Of a stretch of DNA of 38,097 nt, positions 32,701 to 38,097 are shown one piece after another. Numbering within the stretch: the first letter of the stretch is position 1; every line of letters starts with the position of its first letter. A program made the translations under genes and the position numbers. Origin of the DNA: Candidatus Altimarinota bacterium (GTDB lineage: Bacteria > Patescibacteriota > Gracilibacteria > BD1-5 > UBA6164); NCBI GenBank assembly GCA_013350285.1, contig JAAXWG010000002.1:262513-300609 (forward strand). Direction: 5' to 3'. Under the pieces are notes generated by a model, which saw only the letters and a list, made by a program, of their open reading frames with translations, had not been told where the DNA came from and searched no databases.

Positions 32701-33075
32701 ATGAAAAAAAAAGTACTAATTATTGAAGACAATATAGATTTATTAGAAATTTATAAAATTAATTTTGAGATGGAAGGATTTGTAGTTGATACAGCAAAAA
32801 ATGGAATGGAATGAATTGTAAAACTTTTAGAAAAAAAACCAGATATTATTGTCTTGGATATTATGATGCCAAGTATGAATGGGTTTGAGGTATTAAAAAC
32901 AATAAAAACTCAATCATCAATAAGTATACCAATAGTTGTGTGTAGCAATCTTTCTTCAAAGGAAGATGAAACCACAATAATGGAATCCGGAGCAGATATT
33001 TATTTAAGAAAGTCAGACTATAAATGAGAAGAAGTTGTAAAAAAAGCAATAGAATTATTAAAACAAAAAATATAA
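32701..33075 (+). CDS. Receiver-only response regulator (124 aa)
   Basis: A single CheY-like domain: acidic pair IIEDN (residues 7-11), phospho-acceptor Asp53 in IIVLDIMMPSMNGFEV, the VVCSNLSS switch region and a C-terminal Lys in YLRKSDY. There is no output domain. It ends three bases from the end of the histidine kinase gene on the opposite strand, so kinase and regulator are convergent neighbours and probable partners. Such stand-alone receivers often act by protein-protein contact, as in motility control. Confidence 0.93.
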
Positions 33076-33078
33076 AAC

Positions 33079-34404
33079 TTACCCTTGTTTTATAGGGAGA
33101 ATAAAGGAAAATGTACTTCCCTTTCAATAGCTACTTTTTATAAATATTTTTCCGCCCATTCACTCTATTATATTTTTACATATAAAAAGTCCTAATCCTG
33201 TTCCTTTTTCTGTTTTATTAAGATGTGATCAAATTTGAGAAAATTTTTTAAATAATTTATTTATATCTTTTCTTCTTATTCCAATTCAAGTATCCTCAAT
33301 TGATACTTGAAAATTTCTTTTATCGGACATTTCTTCTAATTTTATAATTATTTTTCAATCAAAATTTGTGAATTTATAAGCATTAGAAATAAGGTTTATA
33401 AGTACTTGTTTCAATTTTTCTTCATCAACCATAGCAGTAATATCTCATAGATTGTGCTCAATTATTATATTTTTTTCACTTAACAAGTTTGTAAATTCTT
33501 CAATTGTCTTTACAATTAATTCTCTTATATTTGTTGATGTAAATTCATAATCCATTTTTCAAGATTCAATTTTATTAATATCAAGAGTGTCATTAACAAG
33601 CTCTATTAAAGTATCTGTATTTGATAAAACTCTTTCTCAATATTTTTTTTGGGTTTCATTTATTGGTCCAAATTTTCCTTTTAAAAATAAGTTTACATAT
33701 TCTTTAATAACTGTCATAGGAGTTCTTAGCTCATGGGAAGTTACGGAAATAAATTCATTTTTCATATTTTCTAATTCTCTCTCTTTTGTAGCATCTCTAA
33801 AAACAATAATACAAGATCTTTTTCAAGATGAAAAATTTTCAAGTGGTGTAGAAATAAGAGAAATAGGAATATTTTTGTTTTTTCAAATGAGAAGAATATT
33901 TTTATTAAAAAAATATTCTTTTCCTTCTTTTAATGTATCTAGAATAAAATTTCATATTTTTATTTTTTCATTATCTGAAACAAAATTGATATATTCATTG
34001 TAATTTTTTCATTTTAGAAATTCTTTTGAATATCCTGTTAATAAAGATGCTTTACTATTAATTATAACAATAGTATTGTTTGAATCTACAACAATGAGCC
34101 CCTCTCAAAGATTATCTATGATAGAAGCAAGATTATCTTTACTTTCTTGCAATTTTTCATTTATCTCAATATTTTTATTGAGTATATTTGAAAGTTGTTC
34201 ATTTTTTGTAGTAAGTTCACTTGAACTTACTTCTAGAGTTTTTTCTACCAAAGAAAGCCTTTCATTTTCATAAGTATATTCTTCATCTATGGCATTTAAA
34301 AAAGGATTTAATTTTTCATACTCCTCTTTTTCCAAAAAATTCAAATATTTACTTATTTGTTTTTTTAAAAGCTTTGATTTAACACTATTTTGCCAAGAAT
34401 ACAT
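33079..34404 (-). CDS. PAS-containing sensor histidine kinase (441 aa)
   Basis: No transmembrane helix is seen. Residues 45-95 form a coiled coil (SSSELTTKNEQLSN). A PAS domain follows at about 95-205 (GLIVVDSNNTIVIINSKASLLTGYS). The HisKA dimerisation domain has the H box TSHELRTPMTV with His at about residue 224. The HATPase domain has N box NLISNAYKFT, G1 EDTGIGI and G2 GTGLGLFICKNI, all intact. It starts five bases after the stop of the FIST gene, so the two are co-transcribed and the kinase is presumably the cytoplasmic output of FIST sensing. TGA fills several Gly positions. Confidence 0.93.
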
Positions 34405-34409
34405 AAAAT

Positions 34410-35534
34410 TTAATCTTCTGATATTAAAATTGTTGTCATAGTCTGATTATGAAGAAAATAATCAGAATCTATACTAATATTTTTTCAAATTTCCCCATAA
34501 GAATAAAATCAAGCTATTTTACAATCTTTTCAAACAACACTTATAACTTCTTCTATTTCTTCTTCAATCCTTTGCCTTAAAACCATTCTTCTTGAAATAC
34601 AGTTTACTAAAAGAGCAATTTGAGGATGAGGATTTAATTTATAAGATTCTCTTGTTGAACTCCCTGCTCATTTTATTATATCATCATAACTTGCTTTCAT
34701 AAAATATGCACTATATCATTCTGGTACATCAGATGAAAATACTACACTTTTATCTTCTTTATTTATTCTTAATAATGTCCTTACAACTGCTTCATCTTCA
34801 TTTTTATCAAAAATACTTATTGGTATAGGATAGAATAATCAAGATTTATCTCACAAGTAATCCTTATAAAGTTCTAAAGCTGGTTCTCAATCAACTTCAT
34901 AAACTATATTTCATTTTGATTTTGTAATAGTCCTTTTTATACCAAATTTTGTCCATCAAGAAACAGAACAAGATCATATTTTTATAGAATCACCATAAAG
35001 TCAAATCATTACTATATTATTTTTTTCTACAGAAAAAGAATTAAGTCAAGCATATGTGTTAATAACATCTGGATTATCTCAAGCAAGTCATCATGTAACT
35101 CAAATATTTCTGGGTAATATTTCTTTCATTCATTTAATTAATTCCGATCCATTTACTCATAATCCATCTGAAAATACTAAAATATGTTTTAAGTCATTAC
35201 TCAATAATTCTTTTGCTAATTTTGAAGCTACTTCAATACTATTTTCTATATTATTTACCTCTCAAGATACTAATTTAATAGGAGTTTTATCAAAAGTCAT
35301 AGCAGTAATAGATATAGATTTATCAAAAATACTATTTCCTAATATTTCTCAATAAGTTGAAATATAAACTATATCTGATTGCGGATAGAATGATTTTAAC
35401 AAACTATGAACATCTATATTATTTGAATCTCTTAAAAAATCAGGTGCAATAAAAACAAGAACTAGTTGAGCAGAAGTATTTATTTCCTCTGATGACCATT
35501 TTTCAGAAATATATTGTCTTTGTTCTATTTTCAT
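34410..35534 (-). CDS. FIST-domain sensory protein (374 aa)
   Basis: FIST N domain at about residues 20-210 (AQLVLVFIAPDFL; ELLSNDLKHILVFSDGLWVNGSELI; ILPRNIGVTGGLAGDN) and FIST C at about 215-365 (VSGWTKFGIKRTITKSKGN; VYEVDGEPALELYKDYLG; GYFSYGEI-like end). FIST is a known ligand-binding sensory module of signal transduction proteins, proposed to bind small molecules such as amino acids. Here it stands alone and is encoded just before a cytoplasmic kinase, i.e. as a split sensor. Two FIST hallmarks, GLAGDN and FYSYGEIG, use TGA for Gly. Confidence 0.9.
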
Positions 35535-35568
35535 ATTTTTTATGATAGTATTATAAATATTACTTATA

Positions 35569-35597
35569 ATATTACTATATTATCTTTTGTATTGCAA
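35569..35597 (-). promoter_or_regulatory. Possible FIST-kinase promoter
   Basis: Minus strand TTGCAA (35597-35592), 17-base spacer, TAATAT (35574-35569), about 35 bases before the FIST start. Moderate match only. Confidence 0.4.
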
Positions 35598-35685
35598 AAA
35601 ACACTCACTTTCTTTAAGGAAAATCTAAAAAACTAAGTTTTTGTTATTCCTCTACACTCATACCGAGTATAAACTTAAGCAAAAA

Positions 35686-35722
35686 TCTATTTAAATAGAC
35701 AAATTCATTTTAAAAAATGAAT
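35686..35722. terminator. Two palindromes between the unknown gene and the FIST operon
   Basis: A 14-base palindrome (TCTATTTAAATAGA, 35686-35699) and a 9-bp stem (ATTCATTTT/AAAATGAAT, 35703-35722) with T-rich flank. They lie downstream of the minus-strand gene ending at 35759 and may end its transcript. The rest of 35535-35758 is AT-rich with no other structure I can support. Confidence 0.4.
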
Positions 35723-35758
35723 AATTTTATTTTTTTTAATTTTCTTAATATCCTATTT

Positions 35759-37204
35759 TTAAGGATAATTTCATTCTATACGAAGACAAACATTATCTAT
35801 AAAACTTTTAAAAAATATTTTTTGAGGAAGTTTTTTTATTATTTCCCTTGCTACTTCTAAATTTTTTGCTAATTTTCTTTTTAATTTTTCCTTTTTTTCT
35901 TTTGACAAAGATAATTGACTAATATAAATATCTAAACTTTCTTGTCTTAATTCTATTAAAAAATCTTTTACTGCTTCTGTAATATTTATTTCTTTATTTT
36001 CCAATATTTGATCTTTTGTTATTCATAATTTTTCTCTTTCTGAAATCACTTTCTTTAAAATTTTATCTCCCCATTGTTCATATTCTATTGTTATATTTTT
36101 AATATTTCAATGTTCTTCTAAGAAATAAGGTATCAAATTTGGAGTCATATCTGGAGGAGTATTTGCAATTTTAATTATATTTTCAGCTACATTGAGAGAT
36201 TCAAGTGGAATTCTTGCTACAAGAGGTTTTCCTCCTATAGGAATATCCATTCAAACTCTATCTGCTGCTTCTTTAGACATTATTAAACTTACAGGTCATC
36301 TTGATAAAAGCATTGGACTATATACTAAACCTAAAATAATATTTTTTATATAAACTCATTTTTTCTCAAGCTCTAAACGATTATCTTCTATTATTTTTGT
36401 TACTTCATTTTTAAAACGGGCATAATGTGAAACATCTCCTACCATAGGAGACTCAAAAGCCTTTGCCATAATAGTATTAAAAAAAATTATAACTATTGGT
36501 TCTCTTGAATTTCTATTTAATAAACTTTGTATAAAATGCCTAATAAACTCAATTTGATTATCTGCTAATCTTTTCCTAAGTTCATTTTTTTCTGTAATAG
36601 TAGTTCAATCATGCCATTTTTGTCAAGTTTCTGGATTTATAATATCCTTCACAATTATATTTTTAAATTTTTTATACCATTCATCGCCTGCTCCTAAAAT
36701 TGCTTTCCATCTAATTGCTTCTTTTTGTATGTCATCTATTCATCCATCCCACTCTGCAAAAGTATTTGGATTGATATTTGGATCAAGCATTCTATATGGA
36801 TCCATATCCATTCCTGCTGATAAATATATTATAGATTTTTTATTGGGAAGACTTTCTATAATATATTTATTTGCCTCTGTTTCTGGTTTAAAAACATCTC
36901 AAGAATACCCCTCTTTATCAGGATTGGCCCACTTTGATATTTCTTGTATTGTTCATTCATTTCTACTTCACACTGGTGTAAAAGAAATTCCATTTTCATA
37001 TAATATATTTGAAATATCTTTTCATATTCCTGTCCTTGGTCATATTATTACTTTTTCATATTCATTGCCAGTTAATATTGTATTAACTTCATTTGGAAAG
37101 TAATTAACTTCATTTTTTCTTGACCATAATCTTGTGATAGCTTCATTTAATAATTGTTCATCGGATATCCTATTTCATTTTTGATCATGTATTAAAGTCT
37201 CCAT
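35759..37204 (-). CDS. Protein of unknown function (481 aa)
   Basis: I do not recognise the family. No signal peptide or membrane helix is seen, so it is probably cytoplasmic. An early segment, YEKVIIGPRTGIGKDISNIL (about residues 49-70), looks like a nucleotide- or sugar-phosphate-binding loop but is not a clean P-loop. SIIYLSAGMDMDPYRML (about 127-143) resembles a Rossmann-type strand-loop. A helix-rich middle (FIRHFIQSLLNRNS, EPIVIIFFNTIMAKAF) and a long Lys/Glu-rich C-terminal helix region follow. The TGA at 35773-35771 is read through and the stop is TAA four codons later, ending in EGNYP. It is isolated between terminators. Confidence 0.75.
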
Positions 37205-37246
37205 TTCCTAAAAAAGATTAAAAACTAAAATTTTTCATATAAATAA

Positions 37247-37280
37247 AAAGGGAATTAAATATATAAAATTCATTCCCTTT
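37247..37280 (-). other. Hairpin in the leader of the unknown gene
   Basis: A 9-bp stem (AAAGGGAAT/ATTCCCTTT) with a 16-base loop, 43 bases before the start at 37204 and followed on the minus strand by U-rich sequence. It may be a leader structure or a terminator remnant. Confidence 0.4.
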
Positions 37281-37354
37281 AACCTTAAAATTAATAACAA
37301 TTTAAAGAATTAAAAAACAAAGCAAGTATAAACAAAATAAAAATAAAAAAAATA

Positions 37355-37390
37355 AAAAATCTTAAAAAAAATTGATTTTTTAAGATTTTT
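37355..37390. terminator. Strong A/T hairpin between divergent genes
   Basis: A 15-bp perfect stem (AAAAATCTTAAAAAA and complement) with an AATTGA loop. It insulates rplK from the divergent gene ending its leader region. The rest of 37205-37510 holds the hairpin at 37247 and the rplK promoter/leader. Confidence 0.6.
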
Positions 37391-37424
37391 CTACATAATA
37401 CTGCCGGCTGCTTCTAAAAACAAA

Positions 37425-37510
37425 TATAATAGACTTATCTTTGCCCCCGAAAGCAATAAAAAATAAGCATTGTTATATTTTTCACCATTTTTATTATTAA
37501 ATATTAGACT
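37425..37510 (+). promoter_or_regulatory. rplK -10 box and leader
   Basis: A perfect TATAAT (37425-37430) without a clear -35 hexamer. The leader carries TTGC-CCCCGAAA-GCAA, a short stem in a GC-richer patch that stands out in this AT-rich region. Ribosomal-protein leaders are often autoregulatory targets; whether this one is cannot be told here. Confidence 0.45.
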
Positions 37511-37972
37511 ATGGCTGCTATAAAAGGATACATAAAACTTCAAATCAAGTGAGGACAAGCGACTCCAGCTCCTCCGGTAGGACCTGCTCTTGGACAACAC
37601 GGAGTACCTATTCCACAATTTACTCAGGCTTTTAATGAACAAACAAAGGATAAAATGGGGATTGTTCTCCCTGTTGTTATTACTGTTTATGAAGATAGGA
37701 CTTTTACTTTCGTAGTAAAGCAACCACCTGCATGAGTACTTATTAAAATGAAACTTGGTCTTAAAAGTGGTTCTAAAATACCTCAAAAAGATAAAGTAGG
37801 ACACTTAACAATAGAACAACTTAAAGAAATTGCTGAACAGAAAATGCCAGACTTAAATGCTGTTGATCTTGCTGGAGCTATGAAAATTATTATGGGAACT
37901 GCAAGAGCAACTGGAGTTACGACTGATATTGATACTATGACATTAAAAGAACTTAGAGAAAAATTGAAATAG
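37511..37972 (+). CDS. rplK: 50S ribosomal protein L11 (153 aa)
   Basis: Starts [32 protein letters not shown], which is the diagnostic L11 N-terminal motif (with TGA for one glycine). The [16 protein letters not shown] linker follows and the C-terminal rRNA-binding domain [23 protein letters not shown]. It binds the GTPase-associated centre of 23S rRNA. Length is slightly above the usual 141-143. Stop TAG, then a strong terminator. rplA does not follow, unlike in most bacteria, where L11 and L1 are adjacent. Confidence 0.96.
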
Positions 37973-37981
37973 TTATAATAT

Positions 37982-38015
37982 AAAAACTAGTCTTTTCATA
38001 AAAAGACTAGTTTTT
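37982..38015 (+). terminator. Rho-independent terminator of rplK
   Basis: A 15-bp stem (AAAAACTAGTCTTTT and complement) with a CAT loop and T-run, 10 bases after the TAG. Confidence 0.92.
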
Positions 38016-38021
38016 AATTTT

Positions 38022-38096
38022 GCTTCTATCGTCTAGTGGCTAGGACGGGACCCTCTCACGGTCCAGACAGGGGTTCAATTCCCCTTAGAAGTACCA
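38022..38096 (+). tRNA. tRNA-Glu (anticodon CTC), CCA encoded
   Basis: Acceptor arms GCTTCTA and TAGAAGT pair over seven bases (one G-T). The D-arm region GTCTAGTGGCTAGGAC, the anticodon stem GGACC/GGTCC with loop CTCTCAC (anticodon CTC) and the T arm GGGGT-TCAATTC-CCCTT are all present, with the 3' CCA encoded. It reads GAG, a minor codon in this AT-rich genome. The tRNA-Gly(UCA) needed for UGA decoding is not in this window. Confidence 0.95.
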
Positions 38097-38097
38097 A

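Noticed and set aside
33587-34003. A 138-residue plus-strand open frame
   Set aside because: It is the antisense shadow of the PAS/HisKA part of the histidine kinase, whose motifs are unambiguous on the minus strand.
37391-37804. A 137-residue minus-strand frame over rplK
   Set aside because: It is antisense to L11 and its leader; the translation has no recognisable features.
1-38097. Dozens of short open frames suggesting mass pseudogenisation
   Set aside because: They are pieces of intact genes cut at TGA or shadows on the other strand. With TGA = Gly the frames join into full-length conserved proteins.
1-38097. TGA = Trp (Mycoplasma code) or selenocysteine
   Set aside because: TGA falls on invariant glycines such as those of Walker A loops and the tubulin signature, dozens of times and in all genes; no SECIS-like element is needed or seen.

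Overview
This AT-rich window reads as a fragment of a Candidate Phyla Radiation (Patescibacteria) chromosome that translates UGA as glycine (genetic code 25, known from Gracilibacteria/BD1-5 and Absconditabacteria/SR1). Read with the standard code almost every gene is shattered at TGA. Read with TGA = Gly, long continuous genes appear and the TGA codons fall on glycines that the families cannot do without: the Walker A loops of PilB and the VirB4-like ATPase, GTSAPEL of the CaCA exchanger, the tubulin signature of FtsZ, and the prepilin cleavage glycine. Stops are TAA or TAG only. CGA encodes the conserved Arg of FtsZ, which fits Gracilibacteria better than those Absconditabacterales in which CGA/CGG are reported to be Trp; this lineage call is an inference. 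Shine-Dalgarno sequences are almost absent.

Layout. 1-986: 3' end of a DUF285/BspA-type surface repeat protein and a frameshifted continuation. 1085-4543: two related, unusually long prepilin-like proteins, one fused to Cys-rich repeats and a right-handed beta-helix. 4643-10976: a type IV pilus assembly block (membrane protein of unknown function, PilB, a 1013-residue coiled-coil/SpoIIE-type phosphatase, PilC). 11015-16071 (minus): a small membrane protein and a giant prepilin fused to an FG-GAP/VCBS-like repeat region. 16352-18050: two tandem pilin genes with duplicated promoters and leaders. 18169-19248 (minus): PilT. 19316-20179 (minus): secreted protein with an LPXTG-like sorting tail.

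20379-23258 (minus): housekeeping run nusA-rplI-ruvX-CaCA exchanger, with a hairpin/U-run leader ahead of nusA. 23404-25926 (minus): an 840-residue Gly/Ala-rich membrane-anchored protein of unknown function. 26003-28525 (minus): ftsA-ftsZ. 28754-32669 (plus): a second SpoIIE-type phosphatase, a VirB4-like ATPase and a TspO-like membrane protein. 32701-35534: a receiver-only response regulator facing a FIST-sensor/PAS-histidine kinase pair. 35759-37204 (minus): unknown 481-residue protein. 37511-38096: rplK (L11) and tRNA-Glu(CTC).

Together the window couples an elaborate type IV pilus and cell-surface adhesin system (at least five prepilin-like proteins, PilB/PilC/PilT, sortase-type tail, DUF285 repeats) to signalling proteins (two PP2C phosphatases, FIST-HK and a receiver). 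This is what one would expect of an attached or predatory episymbiont, although the lifestyle is inferred. The most unusual element is the phosphatase inserted between pilB and pilC, followed by the very large adhesin-like prepilins.
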